Shown here one piece after another: positions 12,350-25,900 of a stretch of 64,000 bases of DNA. The translations under genes and the position numbers were made by a program. The notes under the pieces were generated by a model. That model worked only from the letters and a program-made list of their open reading frames with translations. It did not search any database and was not told the origin of the DNA. Source of the stretch: Enoplosus armatus (taxonomy: Eukaryota > Chordata > Actinopteri > Centrarchiformes > Enoplosidae); the NCBI RefSeq assembly GCF_043641665.1, contig NC_092203.1, positions 7,238,067-7,302,066 on the forward strand. The letters run 5' to 3'. The first letter of the stretch is position 1. Every line of letters begins with the position of its first letter.

Positions 12350-12508
12350 CATTCCACTCAAAACCACAAATGTCAACCTCATGGTGGCGCTAAAGGAAAA
12401 ATCACCGAAGTCACTGGGAAACATCGTCTGGGAAACATGAATGTCTGGACAAAATCTGGTGGCTCTCCGTCCAATAGCTGTTGAGATATTTCAGTCTGGA
12501 CTAAACCA
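12350..12508 (-). repeat. Fish interspersed repeat (GTCCAGACTGAAAT family), reverse copy
   Basis: The top strand reads CCACAAATGTCAACCTCATG, then GTGGCGCTAAAGG, then GTTGAGATATTTCAGTCTGG. This is the reverse complement of an abundant percomorph repeat containing 'TCCAGACTGAAATATCTCAA'. A forward fragment of the same family lies at 13742-13865. Confidence 0.55.
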
Positions 12509-13113
12509 AAAACTCTGCATTGTTTCATATTTAATTTACGGATAGAGAGATTTGTAAGAGAGGAAATTATTTGCGAGGTTCCTCTAATCAAAGGCATGTA
12601 CACTGTGTGTGTTTGTGTGAGTGTGTTTGGGGGTGGGAGTCAGGATTCACATAATCCCCCTTCCGCCATACGACAATATGAGAAATAAATGAGAAACAAT
12701 AAAGCGAGCTTTAGAGAAGACAAAGGACAGACATAAGGACAGAGATAAGTCCATGTACACAGCCTGCAGTTTGAACCTTAAACACTGTTTGTTTTGTGTG
12801 AGTATGTGCGTAAATGTCACATTTTGAAGCCTTATGTTCAGAGTTGATCCACGCATCCTCTGACTTTGCTGAATCATGTACCATCTTGAGCAATTTTAAG
12901 CAATTGCCGGGCTTCAGACGGAGCTCAGCGAGCAACTTTTTTATCTGCCTCCACAACTCATGGCGTCCATTAAAAGGGAGAGCCATGAGTGCCTGTCGAA
13001 TGCCTGTCTTCCCTCATTACAGTGAGACAGAGAAAGTGGAGCCCAAATGGGGTCGTACAGAAGTAATGAGGACGTTGCGGCTCCTTCATGTCATCAGATG
13101 CTGAGTTAATGGG

Positions 13114-13139
13114 AGAGAAGAAGAAGAAGAAGAAGAAGA
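13114..13139. repeat. (GAA)n trinucleotide repeat
   Basis: About eight GAA units followed by AG-rich sequence. It drives overlapping spurious ORFs with poly-Ser or poly-Phe on the other strand. Confidence 0.9.
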
Positions 13140-13741
13140 GGAAGAAAAAGAGGACACAGCAGTCTCTGGACACCTCTGTAAAGATCTAATAACTAGCTTC
13201 AAATTGATTTCAAACTTCAGTTTAAAAGACTCCCACAACAAGACTCTCATGATGGTCACATCCTCCACATCAGAGCCGTCTGATATCAGAGTGATACTGG
13301 CTCTGCTGTTGCCATGGAGACGTCCAACACCGCCGGGTAGGCCGCACTGATCCAGATCTTTTAGCGATGCTATCAGTTCCTAGAAAACTTCTCATACAGT
13401 CTCATAACAGCTTGAACCCGCCAAGAGCCAGAAACCAAAACCAAATTTATAAGATAGCCATGAAGAGGGACTGACTGAGAGAAATCGCATCAGCATCAGT
13501 AAAATGATTTCTACTCCTACGACCAGCTCAGGCTGAAGGCTAGAGTTGTTGACATGCAGCCAATGTGCTTAAAGCTTTCTGTGTTGCTGCCTGAAAGCAT
13601 CAGAGGGAGAATCAAAGTGGGGTGTAAATAAGTAAGTAAGTTGTCCCCTGCGAATAGGAGCAATCAGCAACAGCATGCATCATGTCCCCATGAAGCCCCC
13701 ATCAGGCTCAGCAGCAATATTTTTAACCATTTTGTCAGTTG

Positions 13742-13865
13742 GTTGGTCCACTTATTTGGTCCAGACTGAAATGTCTCAGAAACGATTAAATAGACAGCGA
13801 TTCAATTTTGTACAGACGTTTGTGGTGCCCAGAGGATGAATCCTACTGACTTAAGTGATCCTCTG
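13742..13865 (+). repeat. Fish interspersed repeat (GTCCAGACTGAAAT family), forward copy
   Basis: Contains TGGTCCAGACTGAAATGTCT, then TTTTGTACAGACGTTTGTGG, then CAGAGGATGAATCCTACTGA, matching the family whose reverse copy is at 12350-12508. Confidence 0.55.
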
Positions 13866-14973
13866 CTAGCATGGCTTTGTCTTATTGATTGAAGGATCCC
13901 ACTAACATGCATGCCTCTTACCTCAGAGCTCAGATTACATATTATAGCAAAAAATAAATAGTATTACAATCAATGAATGAACAAAGGTGAAAGCTCACGA
14001 AGTCGAGGATGTACAGCATCAAAGAGCGATAATGCTGGCTATTGTCTCCTTAGTCTTCTCCTTTGTCTCCTGTGTGATGCTCAGCCTCACTACAGGCATC
14101 GCATTGACCTTTTAACCGTCTTCCTGACACGCTGCTCAAGACTATTATGCATCTCTCTTGTCGAGCGCTGACGCTGACTATCAGGCTTTGAGCTCTGATC
14201 CCAGAGGTTGACCTCGCCGTGACCCACAGTATCTGTCGTCCCAGGCCTTGGGAAACCCCTGCTGTCCGCTGAGAGCTATTTGTGTCTGTCTCCGTCTAAT
14301 ACAGGCTTCTAGGTTGTCGAGAATGAGACACCACGGCTTCAGAGCTGTGGGACATAGGGGGGAGCTGAAGTTGCACTCAGGCATTTTGAAACAAACAAAC
14401 AATTGCTAACATTTGGCCTGCCGTGCTGAGCTACAGTTGCTAAGCTATGACTGGACAATCACGGTTGAGCGAACAGTGTGAATTTCTACTACTACTACAA
14501 ACCAAGCGTTTTGGGGAAGTCAAAGCTGAACGTAGCTCAACTTTAGCCGCAGCACATTGAGATTAGTGGTGAAAATGTTTGACAAGTGAATTGTACATTG
14601 TAAGCACATTGAGAACAACGGACTTACTTCTCCAGATCCACAGAACCAGCCTCTTATCCATCATGCACTCTGTCTATATATATATATATAGTTTATGTCC
14701 ACAAAGGTTCGTTCAACCATGCAACTGAAAGCAAGAAAAATATGTAGCCTTGAAATACAGAAAGCATTAAGTACTTTCATAATGTGGAAAGGTGTCTATG
14801 AAACGAGTCAAACTTTCTCCTGCATGCAACAGTTCAGGCGTCTGTCTTATCACGGCATGTTTTTATCTCTTTGGCTATTGATTTATCTGCCTCCATTAGT
14901 CAAATAGAAGTGTTTTATCTGTAATGCTGGAAACAGGTCATCAACTTGAGCAAACAAACATACAAAGACGACG

Positions 14974-14974
<1 letters not shown>

Positions 14975-15006
<32 letters not shown>
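14975..15006. repeat. (CA)n microsatellite
   Basis: Uninterrupted CA run of about 16 units. Confidence 0.9.
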
Positions 15007-15010
<4 letters not shown>

Positions 15011-15409
15011 AGCGGAGTGTCTCAGCGACGGCTTTGCGAGCCTCCCGCTGTCGCTTTAGTCTAATCCTTGCCATTTTAATGGGCTTCTGGCTTCCTCTAA
15101 AAGGGAAACCTTTGGCAGAGAGCGAGATCGAAGCGCTGCACCTTGTATTGTCTTGTCTCTCACCTGGGAGGCTCCTCTCATGTCTCTGCAGAGATAGTCT
15201 GTTTGTGCTTTAGTGCGTCTGTGCGTCTGTGTGTGTTTTTGGTGTAAATGTGTGCGTCGAAATCTGGGCCCTTAATCTGTGGTGGTGGTGATGATGACCC
15301 AGTTTCACGCCCCCCCCCCCTCCACTCCGCCCTCAACCGTCAGTCGCCAAGGAGACGCTTCCCTCTCATCCCTGAACGTAACGATGCTGACAAAGGTTAG
15401 TCCATCTCG

Positions 15410-15410
<1 letters not shown>

Positions 15411-15447
<37 letters not shown>
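15411..15447. repeat. (CA)n microsatellite
   Basis: Uninterrupted CA run of about 18 units. Shorter CA runs follow near 15703, 15868 and 16045, making 14.9-16.1 kb unusually CA-rich. Confidence 0.9.
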
Positions 15448-15451
<4 letters not shown>

Positions 15452-16374
15452 CAATCTAAAGATAGCAGCATGAATACAAACACTTCTTTCTGTCTTTCCT
15501 TACATCTTCCTCCATCCGACAGTCGAAGCAGAAAGCAGACAGTCGGGCAACTTTAATGCAAATTCATGCAAACTAATCCCATCATGCTTCGTCATGATCA
15601 GTGCTGCCTGAAACACCTGTGTTTCTGTGTACACTGAATTTACATGCGATTGCAAAGTTTCGCTTTAATGTGTAATTATATTGGCCTCTATTTTCTCTCT
15701 CACACACACACACACACTAACACACTCCTAACACCTGAGTGAACGCCCACCCTCCATTGAAACCATATACAGAAATAAAACCAGAGTGAGAGAGCATCTC
15801 TGATATTTCTCGCCTTATATACAGGATCTGACTCCTGTCAGTACGGATGGCTTAACCTACACACACCTCCACACACACACACACACACCCCTACACACCC
15901 ATCCCCCCACCGCCCCCTCCGTCCAGCAATTTATCCGACGAGCCGCTAATCCCGCTGGCCCAGATTTGGTCCACAGTCTGCTCCACATGATGTTATGTTG
16001 TCATCGTCATCCCAACAACTGCACACACACCCCACCCCAATCCAAAACACACACACACACACACACATACACCCCTACCCTATCCGCCTCCAAGGCTGCC
16101 TGCCTGCATCATGTGATCTCTTTGTGAGTCATGTGACTCAGGAGCTTGTTGCACCTGTGACCTACTGTACTGAACTGCAGCACACGCCAGCAGCAATGTG
16201 GGATAAGAGCTGCTTCCATCTACAGTATTCAAGCACACCATGAGTCACTGTGTGGAGGAAACGCAAAAGCAGGGTGGGCTCATCATCTTCATCATCGTCA
16301 TCATCGTCACTCCAGAGGTGGCAGAGCGGCAGGGGGAGGTGAGGGAGAATGGCATCCCCTGCTGTCTGTGGGTC

Positions 16375-16379
<5 letters not shown>

Positions 16380-16424
<45 letters not shown>
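16380..16424. repeat. (TA)n microsatellite
   Basis: Uninterrupted AT/TA run of about 45 bases. It is self-complementary and explains the Tyr-Ile repeats in the overlapping ORFs on both strands. Confidence 0.95.
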
Positions 16425-16426
<2 letters not shown>

Positions 16427-19400
16427 TGCTCGTCGTGATCACATGTATGACTGTTCGCACGTGCCGTGGATTTGAGATGACGCCCCGCCTCGGAGCCTTG
16501 TGCATCGCTGCGTCGCCATGGCAACAGGTCCTCTCGACGACGACCGATTCTGACACATCAGAGTTGCCGCTGGGCCGAGCTTAAAATGCTCACATGCAAA
16601 AGACAAGCAGACTGTAGCCTAAATATGAAAGCAAATGTGGTGGGTATATTGGAGACATGGATGCATGTTTGAATGTTGAGTTGTACGCAAAAGAGGAAAC
16701 TGCCTGGACGTCGGGTTGTAGGTCTCTGTGATAGAGTTTGGTACTGGATCCATTGCACCCTATAAGTGATCAATGAAAGCACAAAATTAATTCTGAGACT
16801 ATCAGGACGATGCTGGAGAGACTGGAGATGACAGAAAACATTTCTCTGACACAGGAGAACAAAGAATGATGCATTCTGCAGTGAAACTACATAAAAGCAA
16901 GGATGACATTCTTTAAATTGCTGAGAGGGTTGATTAACGTTGAAAGCCAAGGCTGAACAACACGCGAAACCTGGCCGGCAGGAACAGACCGATGAATCAG
17001 TCCACTGCTTTTATCTGTTATGGGAACAGTTCATAACTCTCTGCACCTTTTAACTTTTATTTGTCTGCCAGCCACTCCATCAAGAGCTTGCTGTTCCCTC
17101 CCTGTCCTGCAGGTGTCCTCTCACCCTCACCTGAGCCCCCAATCCCCTCATCAACACCTCAGTTTACATGTACCTGCCCCTTTTCCTCACTTCCAAGCCA
17201 GACTTTCTTTTGTGTAGATCAGCCCATACGTTAACTTCTGATTTTGTGTCATCTTGACAGCTTTCTTACTTTCTTTTGGGGGAACAGGAAGTCCAAAATG
17301 GAGGAAGCTTTTGGAGCTAATTAGCTGTGTTGCAACATTCAGTTGTATTTAACTCTGTCAGAGTATAACTTACTCCCCAACAGAGACATGATGTGTAGAC
17401 AGCTATGAGACAGGAGTTGATACGTCTTTTAAAAGAACTGTGTGAACATATTTATTCTTTATTGAATTAAATGGTGTACAGGCCAAATAAAGACTAGCGC
17501 CATGTGACTGACTCGCAGCAGCCATTTCCCAATTCGCCAAATGTCAGCCTTAATATGACTCTGAGGGTGGAAAGATCAACAGTTATGCCAGTGCTGATAC
17601 AAGCCCACAACTATCAGCTAACTTAACACTTTTGGATAGTTTTAGTCAGCTGCCCCAGAGTCATATCAGCTGTGTGAGCGAGCAAAAAAAACTCTCATCA
17701 ACACTTGTCAGCTCCTAATAATTACCGCTTGTTAATGCTGGAGAATGTGCCGCGCAGTCCGGAGCCTGAAAGTTTTCTGAGGCTTTTGGCGATTGACTTT
17801 GACACATAATTTGCTTGTGTATAAAGGCAAATATAAGATTGAATTAAGCACTGTTTGCATTAGTTCCAGTCTAAAAATATCAGCTTTCAGCAACTTGTAA
17901 ACTAGATAGATAGATAGACTATTCTCACGACACTATTGCTCAGTTTAAGTGTTGGTAAGCTGTTATTCTAATCAGGTCAGTGGATCGTTCCACTTTCTCC
18001 TTTTCTTCCAGCTGTGTGATCATTTATTCCTTCAGAATAAAACAATCCTTTCAGATCAGCAGCCTTTGAAGTCTGTCTGCTCGACGTTCAGTTGCATTCA
18101 GTATCCATTCTGCAGATCAGCGCATAGCAAATCCACACGAGAGGATATGAGTTTCCACACACAGCCGAGACGAACTGCAGCAAAAAGAGAGCACAAAGAG
18201 CGAATTCACGAAGGGAGGAGGACGCACTGGGGGGGGGGCGAGGGGACGAGGGGAGGGGGAAATGGAAAGAATAATGATGAAGACAATGAGAGGAGCAGAT
18301 GCAGATGAAAGACGGGATGATGATGCTGACGATGATGAGACTAAAGTAGCAGTTTGGGGGAATCACAGGCTAAACGGGGGGAGCTGAAAGAAGAGAAGTT
18401 TACAATGGCTCTCTGCAGAAAAACTGCTCCGGTTCCCCATCGCAGTAAATCATGTCACTTGGCTACATCCTGTCTGTTCTCAACTTCTCACCGGCCTGAA
18501 GGCGATAAACAGCCCTGCTGCCTTATTGGAAACAGATGTTGTGAATGGGAGAAAGAGAGAGATGTAGAGGAGGAGGAGGGAAGAAAAGTAATGGATGAAG
18601 GTAGAAATGCTTGGAAGAGTTGGTAGCTAAGGCCTAATGAGATCAATCTGAATGCTACTGGTTTCAGGTCAGAGGCAAAGCCGAATTCCTGCCAATACAT
18701 TCTGGTCTGATTTCTGAAAAGTTTGACATTTGGCGCGATCAGATCAGTGTGAACAAGCCACATGTGTGTCAAGTAGCTTGACTGGAATAAAAAGATTTGA
18801 ACCCTTTAACTAAGCTTGACATACACGTCCAGATTCACCTTCACTGCTGTTTGCTTTGTTCTGCTTGGCCTTTCATGCTTGAGGAACTGGTGTTATCAGT
18901 GTCAACATCTGTCTGAGCACCCATGTATTAATGCGGTATACTGCACATAAATGTCCGGGTATAACCTTGGGTTTTCATGTCATTTCCTGGACTGCTTTGA
19001 ATGTTTTTACTTGCACTATAATTTTGGAAGAGAACTGTGTTTACCCAGCTTCAAATGGCATTGCTCTAAAACCGAATTAAGGTGTAAACACTTTACATGT
19101 AACTGTAAATCCTTCAGCATCATATTGGTGAAAGTACGCCTTCCCCTGCAGCCTTGTTTAGATAAATCAGCCAAACTGGCAATTTTGAGAGTACTTTGCT
19201 TCTAAAATGGGTGTATTTGAGTTCATCTGTTTAAACACACTGATTGGTGATGGACTATGATCTCCATGTACTCTCAAACTGCTCATTCCACCTTTAAAAC
19301 AGCTTGAAGCAGTTTACTATTGTGCCCTTTGTTTCATTGCAGGAGATAAATATTGATCTTGAGCTCAACCAGATCACCTGGTTGAATAAAGCTTATAAAA

Positions 19401-20879
19401 CACAAGAAATGTGCAAAACCCTGCACTTCCTGCAACATGCACCCACATCTACACAACAGCAACTGTCTTTCGTGTTACAACCTTGTCCAGATTGCTTAAT
19501 AATCCACAGCGAGAGAGCGGATCACTCCCTCTTAATCCAATCAACACACGCTCTCACATGAGGAGTTGACGTGGGGAGGATGAGGTGAGTGTTTACGCTG
19601 AACTACAGTCAGGAAAGCTCACATTTTACCTTTTTAATAGAGGAGACTTTTGCCTGAAAATATCCCAAATGACTCACCATGAATCTGCACTTCTACAGGT
19701 GTGAGGTTTTGAGAATAATCAGGTGAGACTCACATTAAAACAGGTGAAACACTTCAGGAAAGGTCTGGAAAGCATATGCAGTAATCTGCATAGTTTGTCA
19801 AGAGCTTGCTCCTGTCTTAATCTGTAAAGGCTGTTAACACTGTCCTGACCAGTGCAACACACCCACACAAAGAAATCAAACAATCACTGCACCAGACTAC
19901 ATGCATTTTTTGTTGGATTTTCCTGCTTCTGGCACAGTTTGACATTAATCAGTTTAAAAGAAGCAAACGACACATGGAGGTACTCACACACAGTGTTACA
20001 GCTACAGATAGTCGTGAACGAGCGCGCCGGCACGCTCAATTTGAAAGGCGCAAAAGGAAAAGTGATAATGTTGGTATTAACTGACAAAAAGGGTGCAAGA
20101 AATTAAGAATGAAACAGGGAAAGTTAACAGACGGTTACACTTTTCATTTGAGCCTTTAAACTGATTAGCAGACATGCCAATGAGAGTCAACGACACCGCA
20201 TCACACGCAGCGCACGCAGTCAGAAAAGGTCCCTGCAGCTTTTGGAGGACAGCATCCAAATATGAAGAAACCAACAAAAAAAAAAGGAATCTAAAAGTGA
20301 CCCAGATTCTTGTCCAAGTGTTGAAACGAAAGTAAGAAGTTGCGGTAAAATGCAGGAAATAGTTGACCTACCCATTTTATCTGCAGTGGAAACTGGCCCT
20401 GAGACAGAAAGTGACCCGACTCCCAGATGATGTCCACAGGTTGTTTGAAGGGGGGCTGCATGCAAACAACTGGACGTCCCGTTGTGGGATCGGGGGGGCG
20501 GGTGGAGGGTGAGGCGTGGCGTCACGGCCGGGGCTGCAAATGGATCAGACTTCATTAATCCAAAACACACTGCCACGGGAGTCCTTTTTGGCTCTCCAGG
20601 CGTTATTAGATAAAAAGGAAAGAATTAAAAAGCAAAAACACGAATGTTTTTATGTAAAGGAGTCAAACGGCAGTGAGGAGCAGTGTTATTTATCTTTTCC
20701 ATTTCCACGTGATATTCTCAATCAGTTAGTGATACCATATTATAATTTCCTACAGTTTGAGCATTGACCTACCAACAAATCTAATTAAGCTCACACGGCA
20801 TGCAGACTTTCCCTAATGAGTATGAATTATTGTTTTCATACAATAAACTGAATAATAACAGAACAGGAAGTCCTTGTGG

Positions 20880-20965
20880 AAAGTTACCGGGTACATTTAC
20901 TCAAGTATCATGCAGTACAACACTTCATTGGGAAATATTGTACTTTTTACGCCACTTCTTTAATT
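20880..20965 (-). repeat. Fragment of the AAGTACTTAAGTAAA-type fish repeat
   Basis: Contains TACATTTACTCAAGTATCAT and GGAAATATTGTACTTTTTAC, the reverse complement of the 5' part of the repeat that is nearly complete at 39274-39752. Confidence 0.5.
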
Positions 20966-21352
20966 GGCAGCCATAGTTTAATTTGAATATTTTAAGCATG
21001 TTGTGCTTTTGAATGGAGGAATTTTTACATTGTTGCATTGGTACTTTTTCTTAATTAGTACCACTATTCACTGCACCAATGTTATACTGATACCAGAAAA
21101 CTTACAAATGAATACTGAACATACTGACTGAACACGGTTGATATAGTGAGAGATTTCAGGTCCCTGCAGGAAAACCTTCGTGTGGGATCAGAATTGTTTG
21201 AATCTAGTAATCGAGTGTAAAAATGCTGAATTAAAACAATATTTTGGATGTTGAAATGAAGCTTAATAGCAGTTAAGAGCCAGACTCTCATTACAGAGAG
21301 GTAACCAAGAAATCACTACTGACGAAGCAGGTTTTATCCAGACATAAAACAC

Positions 21353-21358
21353 TTTATT
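21353..21358 (-). terminator. gemin8: Polyadenylation signal of GEMIN8
   Basis: AATAAA on the minus strand, about 850 bases downstream of the GEMIN8 stop codon. It is the best poly(A) hexamer for that gene. It implies a 3' UTR of roughly 0.85 kb. Confidence 0.5.
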
Positions 21359-22202
21359 ATAAACATTATTTTAAAACACACATCCCTCAGTCTAAAAAAA
21401 AAGGGGTGCAGGGATAAAAGAGAATAGTCAACGTCCCTCCTGAGAAACCACATGAGCGGCTTTGAGCCCGATGAAATGTCAGAATCAGAGAGGCACAGTT
21501 TAGAAGCAACAACAACAAAATCACTCTTCGTGTATGTTGAAAAGTAGAATATCAGAAGCAGCCATGCGGGAATGCTTCTAAATTTGAACAAGAGGAAGGG
21601 GGCTGGAAATGTTTTTGTGGTTAAACCAAGTTGACAGGCATAAGAGGAGCTACTGCAGCATGTAACATCACCGGGCTGGAGGGTAAACAAAAACAGATTA
21701 GGAGGAAACACGCAGGCACATGTTGTTTGAATGTATTTACATCACCTACGGGGGCAATTCTACTGTACCTCTGACCCTCAACTGACACTCGTTTTTATTA
21801 TTTGTGCTGAAATCAAGAGACAGAAACTATGGTGACAAGTAAAACTAGGCAGTCTCTTGGATAAAGGGCAGTGCTGCATGCTTGATCCTGAGTTAAAAAT
21901 AACTTATGTAAAAGTGTAAAGCCACAAAAAAACATTATGTGCAGCATCAAAATCATAAGTTTTCATCTGGAGCAGCAGCTGACAGGTTGGCGACAGTCGC
22001 GTCTGGCTGAGCAGAAGCTCAGCTAATTTATGCAACTTTTTTTTGTGCTTAAAATAACTTTCAACCCTCAGCTAACCCAAACCATTAGCTGTAACATTAG
22101 AGTCGACAGCCACGATCCATTACATGACAAAGCTGCCGTCTCAGAGAGATCAGAGCAGGGATTTCCTCCAAATCAAACAGTTTGCAGCTCTGCTCGCAGC
22201 CG

Positions 22203-22933
22203 TCACAGCTTCAGGGGGATAACGGGCCAATACTTGGGCTGTTTGAGGTCACAGTTCCTGTCGAAAGTGAGCTGCATTGCCGTCTCCATGGCCAGGATCT
22301 TGGCCGAGTCCTCGCCATACAGCTTCTTCATCTCGGCTCCTCGTCTCTCACCAGGTCGCTCGAAGGGTGGAGCCGCGCTGCTTCGCCAGGAGACGACGTG
22401 CAGGTCCTGGTCGGCCGGCACGTAGCGCTCATGCTCCTCGGCCTCCATCTGCTGCTGCTTCTCTGCAAGGACAGATTATTTTCAGACGCATAGCAGGCGG
22501 TCTCTTCACTTTATACTAATACTATGATGTCTGATCAAGTGACGGAGATGGGAGACGTTTGGAGACACTCCTCTTTAACTTCCTCAACACCTACACCCCC
22601 TGCTCTCTTACTCAGCTCCTCTCTGTGCTTCTCTGTCTGGGCGAAATACTGCCGAAGCTCCTCGCTGATCTCCATGTTGCTGACGTCGCACTCGATCTCG
22701 CTGTCCGAGCTGCTCTCCTCGTCCCCATCCCCTCCGTCTTTGCTGCCTCCCTCTCCGGCGTGCCAGTCTGCATAGCGCCGGCGGCCGCCTGGGTGAGTCT
22801 CCTGGCGGTAGCCGGGGCCGTACGCGGCCTCCAAGGCCTTTTGGTAGGCACGCCTGTGTCTCTGGTGCCAGGCCATAGCCTGCCGGTAGTGCTGCCAGTA
22901 GCGGCTGTACACCGGGCTGGAAAACCTGGACAT
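22203..22933 (-). CDS. gemin8: Gem-associated protein 8 (GEMIN8), SMN complex subunit
   Basis: GEMIN8 belongs to the SMN complex, where with GEMIN6/7 and UNRIP it supports Sm-core assembly on spliceosomal snRNAs in the cytoplasm and in nuclear gems. Coding exons (minus strand): 22933-22612, with donor GTAAGA, and 22462-22203, with acceptor TTGCAG; together 582 bases, 193 residues, in frame. Family landmarks: N-terminal [15 protein letters not shown]; the acidic [20 protein letters not shown]; and the C-terminal half with [16 protein letters not shown] ending [12 protein letters not shown], almost as in mammals. The protein is shorter than human GEMIN8 (242 residues) because the middle linker is reduced. 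ATG 22933 is chosen because it gives the expected N-terminus. An acceptor at 22952-22953 shows that the leader continues in an upstream non-coding exon, perhaps near 23.4 kb. Confidence 0.92.
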
Positions 22934-22951
22934 CACAGAGCTTATGTCCTC

Positions 22952-25900
22952 CTGCCAATGAGAAGAATCAGTCCAGTTTCATGTTATTCACTGTTACACT
23001 TTTTGATTGTTTCCTGGTTTTGAAGTAATTTAAAAAGGTGTGCTGGGCACTTCTGTAAAAAGAAAACCTGTATTTCACTCTAAAGCTTTAATGTGTCACT
23101 TCCTGCGGACATAACTCTGTTTACACCAGAGTTTAATGTCATTTAAGGTTAAAATAATAGGGATATAACATCATGTCCAGCACACCTTTACTGCACCATT
23201 AGCAGACTTCACCTTCCTTACCATGACTGAGATGCCTGCAGGTCAGTGAATCTCCCTGCTAACTTTGCTAACCTGCTAAATCAGAAAGACACAGAATTAC
23301 TGATGAGAACAACGAACAAAAGCAGAGTACGTTTAACAGCTGCAGCCTCTGTTGAGATAAAGTACTCACTCTAAAACACAACAGGCTAACTTAGAGGGTT
23401 CAGGAGGAGGGAAAAAGACGCGCTGACATCTTGAAAACAAAGATGGACGCGCTCTGGTTTTACAACTTCACCCCAAACACAGAACAACACAACGCGGATA
23501 AACACACAGGTGCTACATGTAGCGTAGAAGGTGTGTTTACGTGCTCTCATGAGGAAACATTTACCTGTTTGATGTCAACTTGTTTATCGCCTCATGATGC
23601 TTCCTCTGAGGAAATTTCCCAGCAGCCTTTGAGGCACAGCAACATAAATGCTGGCTGCGTGGCGCCACCCAGTGGACGCTAAGCAGACATGCAACACGTT
23701 CAAATAGTGGCTCTTTTTTCAGTGGTCAAGTTCATCCTCTTCTTGTATGGGTTTGTGAAATTAAAGTATATTTTTCTGAAGTATTTGCACTTTACTTGAG
23801 TATTTCCATTTTATGCAAATTTTTAATTCTACATCTCAGAAGGAAATATTGTACTTTTTACTCCACTACATTTATTTAATACCTTTAGTTACCAGATTTA
23901 GATCATTAATATAATATATAATCAACATATAAATTATGATGTATTAGATACCCATAATATAAAGCAGTTGAAAGCAGTCCCACCTTTGCCACCAGCAACA
24001 CATAATGCATCACAATTTATAATCCACTGATATGATGTATATTATTCTGAAATGTACTTTTGGTACTACTTTTGATGCTATACTTTTGTATTTTTACCCA
24101 AGTAACATTTTAATGTAGGGCTTTTGTTTTTTAACTGGTTAAATAAGGTCTCCACAATGTTTTTGCCACCTTTTAATATCTTAAATTTTGACAATCTGAC
24201 TCAGTTATTTGCAAAATTCAGATTTCTGACAGTTATATCTAATAATAGTTTTAGCTTTTAACTTGCAGCACTGTACGTGTTAGTGCCTTCCTTCTGTCTG
24301 CTTTAGGGTGAAGCTATGAGGATGTGGAAGACACATGTGGCCCTCTGGCTGGAGCTTTACATCAAGAAGGAAAACAGGGACGCTCCTCCCTGTCATCTCT
24401 GACATGTCTGACTGTGGTCTAATTTGATGGGAGATCTAATCGGTTTATCTGCGCATGCATCTGTCGGTCTCAGTTTCACTCCTCTGGTGTTTTCATATAA
24501 GACGTGATTCATAAAAGAACATCAAACATCTTCGTGTCTCTCTGCTGTCTGCTAAACATTTATAATGTCCTACATTTGTAAAACCCAAACTTTAATTTGT
24601 ATGTTTCCGTATGTGTCGGTATTTGTTTTTTCCCTACAGCAGAACTTTTTTTATTTTATTCTCACTGCCAGTTCTTTCTCATCCCACTTCATTACACGTC
24701 CTCTATGTAAAAAACTTAATACCTCCTCTCGCCCCAAAATGCCCAAATGTAACATTATGTGGTGCGAGTATTGCATTGTGATTTTATATTTGGAGAGGGG
24801 GTGTACGAGCAGGATAGTTAGCAGAGTGCTGTGAGATATGTTCGACTGTATATCTGGGTCATGCTTTGGCTTGAGGCTTCAAAGCTTTCAGAGGAAATGC
24901 AAAAAGACAGATGTGCCTTTTCAAAACACATCTCCTCCTGCAGCGTGTTGTTTGAATGGATGTGTTAGCAAAATGAAATAAGCATTATATCTATTCCAGA
25001 ACACGGCTTTTCTGTAGTATTGCTTACTTGAATACTCTTGTATACATAATAAATGTGCATTCGTTACGCATGTTATTTAATTTTCCAGGTATGCAGTGAT
25101 GATGTTATATGAATGTGGCTGTCCTCTCTTCTTTCAATCACCACTAAACTAAACGTATATGAAACAGAAGTTTCAGAAGTCGCATAACTACATCACTGCA
25201 TGTGTAATAGCTGCTGTTACATGATGGGTAGTTTCACATTTTGTGCACACCTCCGATTCTTATATTTGGCTGCCATGTTGGCTCTTGTGTCAACCAGGTT
25301 AAATTATTGTTGATTTTGATGTCTGTCACACAAAAAAAGAGCGAGTAAAAGCCACAACACCCAGACCAGAGTGATAAAAATGAGAGCTGTTACTGAAGCT
25401 GTGGTTTCCTTCCTTTTCTTTCCAGAGCAGTCAAATGATAGATGTTTGATATTGAAAGAAATCCTGTCGTTTCTCCTCTCTGAGCCTGATGTCTTTACGT
25501 ATCCGTGCTTTGCAGATGATGACGATGGAGTGGAAACGTCAGATCAGACAGCAGCTTCTCCTGGATGTCCCGGAGAGGCCGGTGTGTCTTGAATAAAATC
25601 AGAGCTTTTCCCTCCACATGTATATATGTGTTGGCTCAGGATTTAATATCTTGTTTGCATCACATGAAGACTCCTGAACTGTGCTTCTCACCATACAACC
25701 CTGCTTGCTCTAAACTGTGATGATCTTCTTGCTGCATATGTTTATCAGTCAGCTAACCACAACAGTACAGTCAGTGATGGATCCTGCTGCTTCACACACA
25801 TCATTTCCACGCTTGTCTCATGACTGCGGTGTAGAGACGCTTGACCTAGTTTCATTCCTCACTTACTTGAATGTATTTAAGCATTTTAACCACAGTCCTG

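Larger units (their letters stand above)
3771..21333. other. Long gene-poor region with repeats and microsatellites
   Basis: About 17.5 kb without a gene I can support. It contains interspersed repeats (5571-5866, 6854-6977, 11447-11665, 12350-12508, 13742-13865, 20880-20965), many microsatellites, a GC-richer block near 9000-9780 and a cluster of CCAAT-box-like motifs at 10700-10825. ORFs of 60-150 codons are scattered on both strands, but none shows a recognisable domain, codon bias or splice context. It may be intergenic, or an intron of a gene starting left of the window. Confidence 0.5.

Noticed and set aside
14900..16100. Regularly spaced CA runs considered as a CRISPR-like array
   Set aside because: They are dinucleotide microsatellites of unequal length without unique spacers, and the sequence is vertebrate nuclear DNA.
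16162..16584. ORFs of 103-120 codons on both strands
   Set aside because: They run through the (TA)n repeat and encode Tyr-Ile repeats; artefacts of simple sequence.
22559..23023. 154-codon plus-strand ORF and other frames over 22.2-23.0 kb
   Set aside because: Antisense or out-of-frame shadows of the GEMIN8 exons, which are clear on the minus strand.
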